A stretch of DNA of 55,076 nucleotides from Gammaproteobacteria bacterium (lineage in GTDB: Bacteria; Pseudomonadota; Gammaproteobacteria; Chromatiales; Chromatiaceae), in assembly GCA_021773975.1 (NCBI GenBank), contig JAJFJN010000009.1, forward strand, positions 1 through 55,076, given 5' to 3'. Position 1 is the stretch's first letter, and each line of letters starts with the position of its first letter. Shown in pieces: positions 1-8,847 of the stretch. Both the position numbers and the translations under genes were made by a program. The notes beneath the pieces were generated by a model. It ran no database searches. It saw only the letters and a program-made list of their open reading frames with translations, and had not been told where the DNA came from.

Positions 1-136
1 CTCCACATATAACCGCACAAACTGTTATAGCAATGATATCTTCCAGTTTGTGGGCGCATTTTTTCTCTATGCGTGGGTCAGCTATCACACCCAGGTGGTC
101 AAGAAGGGTTTTGTTTTCATCAGTTTGGTTTTTCAT
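1..136 (-). mobile_element. ISAs1-family transposase, N-terminal part (runs off the window)
   Basis: Reading the minus strand from an ATG at 134-136 gives 45 residues open to the window edge. They contain LLDHLGVIADPRIEKK, then AHKLEDIIAITVCAVICG. This is the layout of the N-terminal domain that precedes the DDE catalytic domain in ISAs1-type (H-repeat-like) transposases: a short leader, 'L.(D/E)HL..I.DPR', then 'HKL.DI..I..CAVICG'. The catalytic part lies outside the window, so intactness cannot be judged. I saw no convincing terminal inverted repeat between 137 and 180, where the divergent RAYT gene begins. Confidence 0.72.
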
Positions 137-179
137 AAATGGACTCGATTGATTTACGCAATTAGTCAATACTTCTGAC

Positions 180-911
180 ATGGTACGTTTGCCTCGTTTT
201 ATTTTACCCGGCCAACCGCAGCATGTGATTCAGCGTGGCAATAATCGGGAGCCGGTTTTCTATGATGAAGCAGACTATCTCTTTTATCTAGAAAAACTCG
301 GTGCAGCTTGTGAGAAACATGAGTGTGATTTACATGCTTATGTGCTCATGACCAATCATGTACATCTCTTGATTACGCCTCATGCTGAGCAAGGCCTCAC
401 CAAGGTGATGCAGATGCTGGGGCGCTATTATGTCCAATACTTTAATTATGCCTATGACCGCTCGGGCACGCTGTGGGAGGGTCGTTATAAGGCGACATTA
501 CTGGATTCTGACCAGTATCTTTTAGCCTGCATGCGTTACATTGAGTTAAATCCAGTACGGGCTGGGATGGTTGAGCATTCAAGAGATTACCCGTGGTCGA
601 GCTATCACTATAATACTCTCGGGGAAGAGGATCTCTTATTAACTCCACATGCCCTTTATAAAAAACTAGGCTCGACATATAAAAAGCGGCAGGCAGCCTA
701 CCGGGCGCTTTTTCGCCATCGTCTTGCTCAGCGCACTTTAGAGGAGCTGAGGGAGGCGACAAATAAGGCTTGGGTATTAGGCAATGATCGTTTCAAGAAA
801 AAAATTGAAGCCAAGCTTAATCGACCAGTCTCTCCCAAAGTACGTGGTGGAGATCATAAGTCAAAGAAGTATAGGGAAAAGTGCGGCATCAATCGAGACC
901 GACCCCATTGA
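180..911 (+). CDS. REP-associated tyrosine transposase (RAYT, IS200-like Y1 family)
   Basis: The 243-residue protein has the Y1 transposase fold signature. It starts with an RLPR...GQPQHVIQRGNN strand, has the HUH metal-binding motif as NHVHLL near residues 59-64, a GRYY/YFN segment, and the RYIELNPVRAG helix (about 118-128) where the nucleophilic Tyr lies. This extended N-terminal pattern is typical of RAYTs, single-copy domesticated relatives of IS200 transposases that act on REP palindromes. I found no REP-like hairpin pair flanking it. It overlaps the 3' end of the convergent NIF3-like gene by 23 nt, which suggests the insertion settled against that gene's end. The start has no clear Shine-Dalgarno. 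Confidence 0.85.
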   Translation: MVRLPRFILPGQPQHVIQRGNNREPVFYDEADYLFYLEKLGAACEKHECDLHAYVLMTNHVHLLITPHAEQGLTKVMQMLGRYYVQYFNYAYDRSGTLWEGRYKATLLDSDQYLLACMRYIELNPVRAGMVEHSRDYPWSSYHYNTLGEEDLLLTPHALYKKLGSTYKKRQAAYRALFRHRLAQRTLEELREATNKAWVLGNDRFKKKIEAKLNRPVSPKVRGGDHKSKKYREKCGINRDRPH

Positions 912-1236
912 TAAAAGTAAAGTCCTTAATTGTCTTGATCTCATAAACGCCATACGCTGGAGTTTCATACGGGTGAATTTCTATCAACTTTTTTAGTACA
1001 GCCTTTATCTGCTTGTTGTGACACACCATTTCAACCTTGAATTCACGCACACTTTTAACTTTATTTTTATCACCGACAAAGGGGCTGCTACCATCCCGCG
1101 GTCTAAATTGCCCCTTACCTTCGGCTTCCCATGAGCACGAATCATAGCTGCCAAACTTTCCTGCTCCTTCTTTAAAAAGAGCCGTTTTTACCTCTTCAAG
1201 GTGTGATTCAGGCAAGTAGAAATATAAGTGGTACAT
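889..1236 (-). CDS. NIF3/YqfO-like small protein (CutA-type ferredoxin-like fold)
   Basis: This 115-residue protein matches, by eye, the short stand-alone YqfO/NIF3-insert family. It opens with YHLYFYLPESHLEEVKTALF, has a central FRPRDGSSPFVG-like stretch (about 45-56), and ends with a helix followed by IEIHPYETPAYGVYEI. The HPYE(T/E)PAY motif is characteristic of the family, which resembles CutA-type trimeric proteins. Biochemical function is not established for the stand-alone form. It lies downstream of amiC in the same direction after a 51-nt gap. That gap holds a perfect hairpin with TAATCTG/CAGATTA arms at 1248-1265. Its 3' end overlaps the RAYT gene tail-to-tail. Confidence 0.8.
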   Translation of the reverse strand: MYHLYFYLPESHLEEVKTALFKEGAGKFGSYDSCSWEAEGKGQFRPRDGSSPFVGDKNKVKSVREFKVEMVCHNKQIKAVLKKLIEIHPYETPAYGVYEIKTIKDFTFINGVGLD

Positions 1237-1287
1237 GCGTACTTTATTAATCTGGCGTCAGATTAGCAGCTGGCTGTTAATGCTGTT

Positions 1288-2601
1288 TCAACCACCGCTG
1301 GGAATTCTTAACACCTGACCAATTCGTATTCGGTCACCGGCGATGCGGTTAATGTTGCGGAGTGCTAACAGACTTACCTGATAGCGACTGGCGATGCCTG
1401 ATAGCGTATCACCGCGAGAGATGACATGATTACCTGGTCCAGTTGATTTTCTGGATGCCAGCATTGTGCCAGGGGGAGGCGATGTTTCAAAATAACTGCG
1501 CAAACCATCTAGAATCGCTTTTGCCAATTTTTTCTGATGGCGAGGGTCGTTAAGCTTACGCTCTTCCATGGGGTTTGAAATAAAAGAGGTTTCAACCAGA
1601 ACTGAGGGGATGTCTGGTGATTTCAGCACAACAAAGCCAGCTTGCTGCACTCGTTTTCCATGCACCTTGCCCAGTTTTTTCAGCTGGAGATAGACCTTAT
1701 CTGCTGCCTCAGTACTGACCTGCCGGGTTGCCGTTTGTGATAGATCCAACAATACAGAAGCCAACAGGTCATCTTTATCATCTAACGTAACACCACCTAC
1801 CAGATCAGCCCCATTTTCACTTTTAGCCAACCAACGTGCTGCTTCACTGGAGGCACCTCGACTAGAGATGGTATAGACCGAAGCCCCTCTGACCCGGGGA
1901 TCTCGAAATGCATCAGCATGGATAGATATAAACAGATCAGCTTTGCGCTGGCGAGCAATCGTCATGCGCTTACGCAGTGCTACATAATAATCACCATCCC
2001 TCGTCATCACAGGCTGCATTCCAGGCTCTGCCTGAATCAATGCTTGTAACTTGCGGGCAATAGCCATCGAGACATTTTTTTCGTGTGTTCCTTTTGCCCC
2101 AATAGCGCCAACATCTTCACCACCATGACCGGCATCAATGGCAATAATAATGTCCCGTAGCCCATTTTTGCTGACGGTTTTAACTACTTCTGGTTTTTTA
2201 TACCCACTCTCATTTGACCCATAAAGGTCAATAACAAGTCGATGGCCATATTTGCTGTTGGGCTTGAGCATAAAGCTCTTTGGACGAATATTTTGTTTAA
2301 GATCCAGCACCACTCGAAGGTCGTCATTATTACGTGCCCCACTGCGCACACGCATCACATAACGGTCATCCTGACTGACAGCAGGAATTACTGCACTCAA
2401 GCGAGCATTACTAATGTCGATGACAAGACGATCTGGCTCGCTGAGGTTGATCAAAGAATGAGCAACAGGGCCACTGGTATCAAAAACCAATCGGGTGTGG
2501 TCGGGGGCAGCCCACAAACGTAAGCCATTTATAGACCGATTTTCTGCTTGTAGCGGCAAGCTAACAAGCAAACATAAAAGAAGAATAATGAGTTTTTTCA
2601 T
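1288..2601 (-). CDS. amiC: N-acetylmuramoyl-L-alanine amidase (AmiB/AmiC type)
   Basis: This periplasmic zinc amidase cleaves the lactyl-amide bond between MurNAc and the stem peptide, mainly for daughter-cell separation. I start it at the ATG at 2601 because the protein then begins with a clean signal peptide (MKKLIILLLCLLVSLPLQA). A longer in-frame start at 2634 would put 11 polar residues before it. An AMIN septum-targeting domain (about 25-130) comes first. The Amidase_3 domain follows, with ligand motifs DAGHGGEDVG, THEKN (Glu), ISIHADAF and VLVETSFISN (Glu). The protein ends in one LysM domain (VISRGDTLSGIASRY). It is the last gene of the nnr-tsaE-amiC run; the usual next gene, mutL, is absent. 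Confidence 0.95.
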   Translation of the reverse strand: MKKLIILLLCLLVSLPLQAENRSINGLRLWAAPDHTRLVFDTSGPVAHSLINLSEPDRLVIDISNARLSAVIPAVSQDDRYVMRVRSGARNNDDLRVVLDLKQNIRPKSFMLKPNSKYGHRLVIDLYGSNESGYKKPEVVKTVSKNGLRDIIIAIDAGHGGEDVGAIGAKGTHEKNVSMAIARKLQALIQAEPGMQPVMTRDGDYYVALRKRMTIARQRKADLFISIHADAFRDPRVRGASVYTISSRGASSEAARWLAKSENGADLVGGVTLDDKDDLLASVLLDLSQTATRQVSTEAADKVYLQLKKLGKVHGKRVQQAGFVVLKSPDIPSVLVETSFISNPMEERKLNDPRHQKKLAKAILDGLRSYFETSPPPGTMLASRKSTGPGNHVISRGDTLSGIASRYQVSLLALRNINRIAGDRIRIGQVLRIPSGG

Positions 2602-2706
2602 GGTATCAACGGCACAACCTTCCCCGGTAGACACTTAAAAAATAGCATAGCATTTCAGATTTTTCTAGATTTTTCTGTCGGATAGAGATACTTCCTAAAA
2701 AAAATA

Positions 2707-3195
2707 TTAGGAGTAGTTGTCACTCCAATTAGAAAGATCTAGTTTTTGCAGCAGGCTATTACCCTGCTCACTGTGTGATTTTATCTGCAATTGGCGACAT
2801 TCACCATCATGATCTATTGCAACCACAAGATCAGGGGGGGGCAACTCACCCTCCCCTTTTTCTGGCCACTCCACCAACAGGATAGCCTCTGACTGTAATA
2901 GATCACGAATACCCAGATATTCCAGTTCACCTGGGTCAGCTAATCGATAGAGATCAAAGTGATAACATGCGCGATCAGGTAGCTCATATAACTCCAGCAG
3001 TGCATAGGTAGGGCTTTTTACTGCCCCCTTATGACCAAGCGAACGAATAAAGCCTCGAGCAAAGGTTGTTTTACCCGCCCCCAAATCACCCACAAGGTAG
3101 ATAACAAGTTTTGGAGGAGATGCTGCCGCTACGGCAGCGCCCAAAGCCTCTTGAGCCTGTTCGCCAGAAACAGTTAATTTTAACATTGATGCCAA
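2707..3195 (-). CDS. tsaE: tRNA t6A biosynthesis ATPase TsaE
   Basis: TsaE is the ATPase that works with TsaB-TsaD to attach threonylcarbamoyl to A37 of ANN-decoding tRNAs in the cytoplasm. The 162-residue protein has the Walker A motif GDLGAGKTT at about 37-45, then the family's SPTYALLELYE stretch, YHFDLYRL and the LVEWPEKGE segment. Length and motif order fit the family. It overlaps the 3' end of nnr by 16 nt, so the two are likely translationally coupled. A second in-frame ATG lies three codons in, and I cannot decide between the two starts. Confidence 0.95.
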   Translation of the reverse strand: MASMLKLTVSGEQAQEALGAAVAAASPPKLVIYLVGDLGAGKTTFARGFIRSLGHKGAVKSPTYALLELYELPDRACYHFDLYRLADPGELEYLGIRDLLQSEAILLVEWPEKGEGELPPPDLVVAIDHDGECRQLQIKSHSEQGNSLLQKLDLSNWSDNYS

Positions 3196-4682
3196 TCTGT
3201 ATTCAGCAGTAAACGCAATTCAATCTGAAGATCATTTGCCAAAAGCCCTCTTTCACCTGCTTGAGCAGCTCGGTCTGCGGCCGCTGCATGTAGGCAAACA
3301 CCTGCCACAGCTGCATCATTCAAGCTTAATCCCTGTGCAACCATAGCAGCAATAATTCCAGTCAACAGGTCACCCATGCCACCTGTTGCCATTCCCGGAT
3401 TACCTGCAGTGCAAGCAGCCATTGGCTCTTCAGCACCAGCAGCAATCAATGTCCCTGCACCTTTCAAAACCACAACACCGCCATATTGTTGCTGAAGTGC
3501 TTGAACAGATTGAAAACGATCTGACTGGACATCGGTTGAGCTTATACCTAATAGACGCGCAGCCTCTCCCGGATGGGGGGTCAAAATCCAGTTATCTCGC
3601 TGGATAGGGTCTGATGCAAGTTGATTCAGTGCATCAGCATCCACAATCAGCGGCAGCTTTGTCTCTAATACAGCATTAAATAAGCTTTGCCCCCATGATG
3701 TCTGCCCCAGCCCAGGGCCAATAGCAACCACAGTGGCTCGCTGTAATAGTGGTGCTAGCGCTTTGGCATCAGCTGCTCCATGGCACATAAGCTCTGGACG
3801 CACTGTATTCAATAGCGCTGCATGCTCTGGCCGGGTAGCCACAGTAACCAGACCAGCACCTGTTCTCAAAGCGGCCTCTCCTGCCATCCGAACAGCACCA
3901 CTAAAACCATGGTCTCCACCAATCACTAGCACATGACCAAAATTACCCTTGTGTGCATCTCTGGCGCGTCGACCAAGCAGCCCTGTAAACATTGACCATT
4001 CAGCACGCTGGGTAGCAGGTTGCTCTGCGGCATACACTGCTTCAGGTACTTCAAGATCATCAAACAGCACTTGACCACACTGCTCTGGCCCTGCGGCTGT
4101 AAACTGCCCACGCTTCAGACCGATAAAGCTAATGGTTGCGTCAGCCTTTACAGCAATTCCCAAAATCTGACCCGAATCAGAGTGCAATCCTGATGGGATA
4201 TCCAACGCTAATACGGGTGATGCAGAGGCATTTATTGCCTCAATAGCCTGACACCAGACTCCAGCCACTTCACGTTCAAGGCCTGTGCCAAAGATGCCAT
4301 CAACGATCAGATCACTCTCTTTGGGAAGCCGTTTGAATGGCGCAACCTTGCCACCCATCTCAATAAATCGTTCGTAATGGGTCAGCGCGTCACCTTTGAT
4401 TTTGCTTGCATCCCCCAACTGAAGAAGATGCACTGTTTTACCTGCCTGCAAGGCAAGAGCTGCCAATACATAACCATCACCACCATTATTGCCGACACCA
4501 CAGATGACAGTAATGATCTGCGCTTCAGGCCAGCCTTTGCACAACAGGTTATAGGCTGCCATGCCTGCTCGCTCCATCAGCGTTAGCCCAGGAATGGAAA
4601 ATTCTTCAATTGCCATTCGGTCAAGCTCACGAACTTGAGCAGCTCGATAGAGATTACGAGGTAAGATGTCTGTGAAGGGCAT
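3180..4682 (-). CDS. nnr: Bifunctional NAD(P)H-hydrate epimerase / ADP-dependent dehydratase
   Basis: This enzyme repairs hydrated NAD(P)H. The N-terminal half (about 1-215, YjeF_N) epimerises R-NAD(P)HX to the S form. The C-terminal half (about 230-500, ribokinase-like) dehydrates S-NAD(P)HX using ADP. Visible motifs are GVGNNGGDGYVLA and VDGIFGTGL in the first half. The second half shows HKGNFGHVLVIGG, DADALNQLA, LTPHPGEAARL and NPGMATGGMGDLLTG, the last being the nucleotide-binding and catalytic Asp segment. It is full length for the fused form and is the first gene of the nnr-tsaE-amiC operon. Confidence 0.95.
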   Translation of the reverse strand: MPFTDILPRNLYRAAQVRELDRMAIEEFSIPGLTLMERAGMAAYNLLCKGWPEAQIITVICGVGNNGGDGYVLAALALQAGKTVHLLQLGDASKIKGDALTHYERFIEMGGKVAPFKRLPKESDLIVDGIFGTGLEREVAGVWCQAIEAINASASPVLALDIPSGLHSDSGQILGIAVKADATISFIGLKRGQFTAAGPEQCGQVLFDDLEVPEAVYAAEQPATQRAEWSMFTGLLGRRARDAHKGNFGHVLVIGGDHGFSGAVRMAGEAALRTGAGLVTVATRPEHAALLNTVRPELMCHGAADAKALAPLLQRATVVAIGPGLGQTSWGQSLFNAVLETKLPLIVDADALNQLASDPIQRDNWILTPHPGEAARLLGISSTDVQSDRFQSVQALQQQYGGVVVLKGAGTLIAAGAEEPMAACTAGNPGMATGGMGDLLTGIIAAMVAQGLSLNDAAVAGVCLHAAAADRAAQAGERGLLANDLQIELRLLLNTDWHQC

Positions 4683-4741
4683 ATCGATTACCTGTTATAT
4701 TTTTGTGGTGGTTGAGCCAGTTAAGATATCAAAGATAGGGC

Positions 4742-6292
4742 TTATGGAATATCTACCCCACGCTCCAATTCACCTTCACGGCGCAACTCTCTCTTCAGAA
4801 TCTTTCCTGCGGCATTCTTCGGCAGTGAGGCTCGAATGATAACCTTGCGTGGAACCTGATAACGCCCCAGATTTTCCAGGCAGTAGCTCCGTATTTCCGA
4901 TGCTGTAATATCCGTATCATCTTGCAGGACAACATGGGCGATGGGCACTTCACCATGGCGGGCATTAGGCTCACCCACCACAGCCGCCTCAACAATATCA
5001 GGATGCTGGTAGAGCAGCTCCTCCACCATCCGTGGATAGACATTCATACCGTTAACAATAATCATATCTTTCTTGCGATCCACCATGAAGAGATAGCCAT
5101 CTTCATCCTTGTATCCGAGATCCCCTGTTCGCATCCAATGCCCAAAAAAACTCTCCGCAGTGGCCTCTGGTAGGTTCCAGTATCCTTTCATTACATTGGG
5201 GCCACGCACACACAGCTCTCCAATCTCATCAACAGGCAGTTGATTGCCGTTGTCATTAAAGATCTCAATCTCTACCTCGGGTACTGGCAATCCCACTGAG
5301 GCAGGCTTGCTCATCCCTCCCACTGGATTGACGCAGGTTACTGGCGAGCATTCAGTTGGCCCATCACCTTCATAGATAGGGAGTCCAAAACGTTCTTCAA
5401 ATTGCTGCATGACAGCTACCGGCATGGCGGCACCACCAGAGATACCAAAACGCACACTAGACCACTGCGCCAGTTGTGCTTCAGGCAAGCGCAGCAATAG
5501 GTTATACATGCTTGGCACACCCAGAAAGACCGTAGCACCAACCGCACTGATAGCCGCAGAGACACCCGCCGGTTCAAAACGAGGGACGGGAGCAAAGCTC
5601 AGACCATGCAGCAGTGGAGTGAGCATGCCCACCGTCGCTGCAAAGGCATGAAACATCGGTAACACAACCAAGATGACATCTTCTCTCGGTCTGAACTGCA
5701 TGGCCGTTACCACACTACAAGTATTTGATAGCAGATTGCGATGAGTCAACATCGCACCTTTGGGGTGCCCCGTAGTACCTGATGTGTAGAGAATAGCCGC
5801 CAGATCCTCTATTGGATCAATAGCTAACATAAGCGGAGCTGCGCTATTCTGTCGAAAATCCTCAAAGCGCAGATCATCACCCTGCTCTATTCCTACACTG
5901 ACGCAGAGTGCCAAGCTATCAATCTCATCCCGAAAGGCTGGCACCGACTCGGCAAAGGCCTGATGGTAAAATAGCCCCTTAACCCCGGCATCCTGCAGGA
6001 TATAACTGGCCTCTTTTGGATTTAGCAATAAATTGACGGGGACAACGACAGCGCCCGCCTTTATTATCCCAGTGTAGATAATGGCAAAGTCATCAGAGTT
6101 GATGCAGTAGAGGGCAACACGATCACCCTTCTCTATACCCTGTTCAGCCAATGAGGCGGCAACAGCGTCAGAAGCCTGATCAACCTCTGCAAAAGTGACC
6201 TTGCGATCAGAAAAGCAGATTGCTGGGGCATCCGGGTTAGATTGTGCCGTTGCACGTAATACGGCGGGGATGGAAGCGTTGGCATCAACCAT
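4742..6292 (-). CDS. AMP-forming acyl-CoA synthetase (fatty-acid-CoA ligase)
   Basis: This 516-residue member of the ANL superfamily would activate a carboxylic acid to acyl-AMP and then acyl-CoA. Motif A3 reads YTSGTTGHPKGAM (about 171). The A5-like segment is YEGDGPTECSPV, where many relatives have YG.TE. A7/A8 appear as RTGDLGYKDEDGY and DRKKDMIIVNGMNVYP, and the catalytic Lys lies in the C-terminal PKNAAGKILKREL. Substrate cannot be read from sequence; the overall form fits medium/long-chain fatty acid ligases. The gene upstream on the same strand (hemN) ends at a clear intrinsic terminator, so this gene probably has its own promoter or relies on read-through. Confidence 0.88.
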   Translation of the reverse strand: MVDANASIPAVLRATAQSNPDAPAICFSDRKVTFAEVDQASDAVAASLAEQGIEKGDRVALYCINSDDFAIIYTGIIKAGAVVVPVNLLLNPKEASYILQDAGVKGLFYHQAFAESVPAFRDEIDSLALCVSVGIEQGDDLRFEDFRQNSAAPLMLAIDPIEDLAAILYTSGTTGHPKGAMLTHRNLLSNTCSVVTAMQFRPREDVILVVLPMFHAFAATVGMLTPLLHGLSFAPVPRFEPAGVSAAISAVGATVFLGVPSMYNLLLRLPEAQLAQWSSVRFGISGGAAMPVAVMQQFEERFGLPIYEGDGPTECSPVTCVNPVGGMSKPASVGLPVPEVEIEIFNDNGNQLPVDEIGELCVRGPNVMKGYWNLPEATAESFFGHWMRTGDLGYKDEDGYLFMVDRKKDMIIVNGMNVYPRMVEELLYQHPDIVEAAVVGEPNARHGEVPIAHVVLQDDTDITASEIRSYCLENLGRYQVPRKVIIRASLPKNAAGKILKRELRREGELERGVDIP

Positions 6293-6319
6293 TGTTGATC
6301 ACTCCAAATAGCGGTCAGC

Positions 6320-6348
6320 AAAAAAGGGGCAGCCAGAAAGCCGCCCCT
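6320..6348 (-). terminator. Intrinsic terminator after hemN
   Basis: On the minus strand an AGGGGC..GC / GC..GCCCCT stem with a short loop is followed by a T-run (the A-run at 6320-6325 on the plus strand). It lies 19 nt past the hemN stop and 28 nt before the acyl-CoA synthetase start. Confidence 0.85.
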
Positions 6349-6366
6349 AACAGGATTAAACCTAGA

Positions 6367-7749
6367 TTAGATCACCCGTGAGAATTTAACCTCACTCTTC
6401 TGTGCCAGGTAGTAGTCAAATACCATGCAGATATTACGAATAAGCAGGCGGCCGCGTGGCAGCACTTGGATACCTTTATCATCCAATTCAAGCAGGCCAT
6501 CCTCAATCATGCCTTTCAGCTGAGGCAGCTCTTTTTTGAAATATTCAGTGAAGTTAATGCCTCGCTCAGACTCTATCCGGCCAAAATCCAGCTTGAGGTG
6601 GCAGATCAATCGAGTAATGACATCACGGCGAATCTGATCATCCAGACTCAGATCAAAGCCACGAAATACGGCCAATTCACCGGCATCAATCTGCTCATAA
6701 TACTCATCCAACTCACGCTTATTCTGGCTATAGGTTTCACCGACCATACCGATAGAGGTAACACCCAGTCCAATCAGGTCACAGTTGGCATGGGTAGAGT
6801 AGCCCTGAAAATTACGATAGAGAGTGCCGTCCCGTTGCGCAATCGTCAGCTCATCATCTGGGCGGGCAAAGTGATCCATTCCGAGTGAGACATAACCTGC
6901 CTTTTCCAGCTTCTCAATGGTCAGCTGGAGGATATCCAGCTTCTCTGCTGGGGTCGGTACATCTTCCATATTGATCCTGCGCTGCGGCATAAACCGCTCA
7001 GGCAGATGTGCATAATTGAAGACAGAGAGACGATCAGGGTCAACCTCAATGATGCGATCCAGCGTTTTCTCAAAACTTACTAGTGATTGATGTGGCAACC
7101 CATACATTAGATCGACACTAATGGAGCGAAATCCCTCTTTACGCGCTGCATTCAGCACTTCCATCGTTTGCGCTTCAGACTGTATACGGTTGACGGCCTT
7201 CTGCACCCGGATATCAAAATCCTGCACACCGAGGCTCATGCGGTTCAGGCCAATCTCACGCAGTATAGCAATGGTTTCAGCACTGGCTTCACGCGGGTCA
7301 ATCTCAATAGAGTACTCACCCGTATCATCATCCAGCAGAGTGAAATGCTCACGGGTTACTCGCATTAGCTCTCGCATCTCATCATGACTGATGAAGGTTG
7401 GTGTACCACCGCCCCAGTGCAACTGCTCTACCACGCGGTTTTTATCAAACAGCGCTCCCTGCATCGCAATCTCTTTGTGCAGGCGCGTTAGGTAGGTACC
7501 ACCTTTGCTTCGATCTTTGGTAACAACCTTATTACAGGCACAATAAAAGCAGACCGTGTCACAAAAGGGGATATGAAAATAGAGTGATAACGGATTGCCC
7601 TTAGCATTGGTAGCTTGGGCAATCTCCCGATATTGATCCGGACCAAAGCCATCATGAAACTGTGGTGCGGTCGGATAGGAGGTATAACGCGGTCCGGCAT
7701 GATCATACTTTTTGATCAGATCAAGATCGAAAACCAGTGACTGGTCCAT
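6367..7749 (-). CDS. hemN: Oxygen-independent coproporphyrinogen III oxidase (radical SAM)
   Basis: HemN makes protoporphyrinogen IX by decarboxylating two propionates of coproporphyrinogen III under anoxia. The 460-residue protein has the N-terminal GPRYTSYPTAPQF motif. The cluster motif is PFCDTVCFYCAC with C63, C67 and C70 as ligands, plus the extra C72 seen in true HemN. GGGTP and a C-terminal HemN domain follow. The CFYCAC form and N-terminal arm separate it from HemW. It is followed by a strong terminator. No FNR-like site is obvious in the 38 nt separating it from prmB, so it may be transcribed with prmB. Confidence 0.96.
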   Translation of the reverse strand: MDQSLVFDLDLIKKYDHAGPRYTSYPTAPQFHDGFGPDQYREIAQATNAKGNPLSLYFHIPFCDTVCFYCACNKVVTKDRSKGGTYLTRLHKEIAMQGALFDKNRVVEQLHWGGGTPTFISHDEMRELMRVTREHFTLLDDDTGEYSIEIDPREASAETIAILREIGLNRMSLGVQDFDIRVQKAVNRIQSEAQTMEVLNAARKEGFRSISVDLMYGLPHQSLVSFEKTLDRIIEVDPDRLSVFNYAHLPERFMPQRRINMEDVPTPAEKLDILQLTIEKLEKAGYVSLGMDHFARPDDELTIAQRDGTLYRNFQGYSTHANCDLIGLGVTSIGMVGETYSQNKRELDEYYEQIDAGELAVFRGFDLSLDDQIRRDVITRLICHLKLDFGRIESERGINFTEYFKKELPQLKGMIEDGLLELDDKGIQVLPRGRLLIRNICMVFDYYLAQKSEVKFSRVI

Positions 7750-7787
7750 AAATTCTTCCTCAATGACCGCTTCAATATGCGGATTTA

Positions 7788-8690
7788 TTATCTCTTAAAG
7801 GCATCGGCGAGTTGTTCAGCGGTCAACAGAAATACTCCGTCGCCTCCGCGCTCAAAATCCAGCCATAGGAATGGTATGTGTGGGTAACGAGCCTCCAGTG
7901 CCTCAGCGCTGCTGCCCACTTCTACAACTATGATACCACCAGGAGCCAGGTAGCTGGAGGCATCACTTAAAATTTGTGCAACAATATCAAGCCCATCCTC
8001 GCCTGCCTCCAAACCCAACACAGGTTCACAGTGATATTCTGCTGGCAAACCCGTCATCTCCTCCAATGACACATAAGGTGGATTGCTAACAATGATGTCA
8101 TATTGCTTCTTTTCAACATCTGCGAATAGATCAGACTGAATAATAGTGACTTGCTCTTCCAGCTCATGCCGAGCCACATTAATGCGAGCAACTTCCAATG
8201 CCTCGGGTGAGATATCAACCGCATCAATCTGTGCCTCAGGCAGATGATATGCGCAAGCAATGGCAATACAACCACTACCCGTACAAAGATCAAGCACTTG
8301 GCGCACCTCATCCGGCTCTACCCAAGGGGCAAAACCCATCTCAATCAACTCTGCAATGGGGGATCTGGGCACTAAAACATGTTCATTTACATAGAATGTA
8401 AGATCAGCAAATCGTGCTGCATGTGTTAGATATGCAGCGGGCAAGCGCTCATCAATTCTGCGCTGTAATAACGCTAGTACCGCTTTTTGCTCTAACGGCG
8501 TTAATCGACCATCCAGATAGACTGGAGGCAACTCATGATTAAGATGCAAAGCATGTAGCACCAAACTTAGTGATTCATCCAGCGCATTATCTGTTCCGTG
8601 GCCAAAAAAAAGCCCCGCCTCAACAAAGCGGCTTGCACCCCAACGAATAAAATCCCGCAATGTTTCTAATGAATCTGTATCCACAGTCAT
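7788..8690 (-). CDS. prmB: Ribosomal protein L3 N5-glutamine methyltransferase
   Basis: PrmB methylates a glutamine of ribosomal protein L3 using SAM. The 300-residue protein has the SAM-binding [12 protein letters not shown] loop (about 163-174), an acidic [10 protein letters not shown] strand and the catalytic NPPY tetrad in [13 protein letters not shown]. The long N-terminal helical region (about 1-85, with [14 protein letters not shown]) matches PrmB rather than PrmC. It is the first gene before hemN on this strand and diverges from the HDOD gene. A perfect 17-bp palindrome sits in the shared intergenic region, between plausible -35 and -10 elements for prmB. Confidence 0.93.
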   Translation of the reverse strand: MTVDTDSLETLRDFIRWGASRFVEAGLFFGHGTDNALDESLSLVLHALHLNHELPPVYLDGRLTPLEQKAVLALLQRRIDERLPAAYLTHAARFADLTFYVNEHVLVPRSPIAELIEMGFAPWVEPDEVRQVLDLCTGSGCIAIACAYHLPEAQIDAVDISPEALEVARINVARHELEEQVTIIQSDLFADVEKKQYDIIVSNPPYVSLEEMTGLPAEYHCEPVLGLEAGEDGLDIVAQILSDASSYLAPGGIIVVEVGSSAEALEARYPHIPFLWLDFERGGDGVFLLTAEQLADAFKR

Positions 8691-8728
8691 TCATCTACCA
8701 TTAAAAAATCAAAGTTTGAATAATAGCC

Positions 8729-8745
8729 GATTTATGGCATAAATC
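8729..8745. promoter_or_regulatory. 17-bp palindrome in the prmB/HDOD divergent region (candidate operator)
   Basis: GATTTATG and CATAAATC arms flank a single central base, giving a perfect dyad. On the minus strand it falls between TTTAGA and TATTAT, which are 18 nt apart and could be the prmB promoter. No protein is assigned. Confidence 0.35.
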
Positions 8746-8847
8746 TAAAGCATGTAATGCAACTGGCCGATAGAACAAGTTAATCGCCACCCAATCACCA
8801 AGCTCACTGAGCAAAACAGTTTTATCACTAAAATCGACTAAAAAATA

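Noticed and set aside
784-996. 70-codon plus-strand frame spanning the RAYT end and the NIF3-like gene
   Set aside because: It overlaps two better-supported genes and has no start signal.
1248-1265. TAATCTG-GCGT-CAGATTA hairpin as amiC terminator or REP element
   Set aside because: It lacks a T-run on the amiC strand and lacks the REP-type 5' tetranucleotide; a role could not be supported.
7750-7787. FNR/Anr box in front of hemN
   Set aside because: No TTGAT-N4-ATCAA-like dyad is present in the 38-nt gap after prmB.
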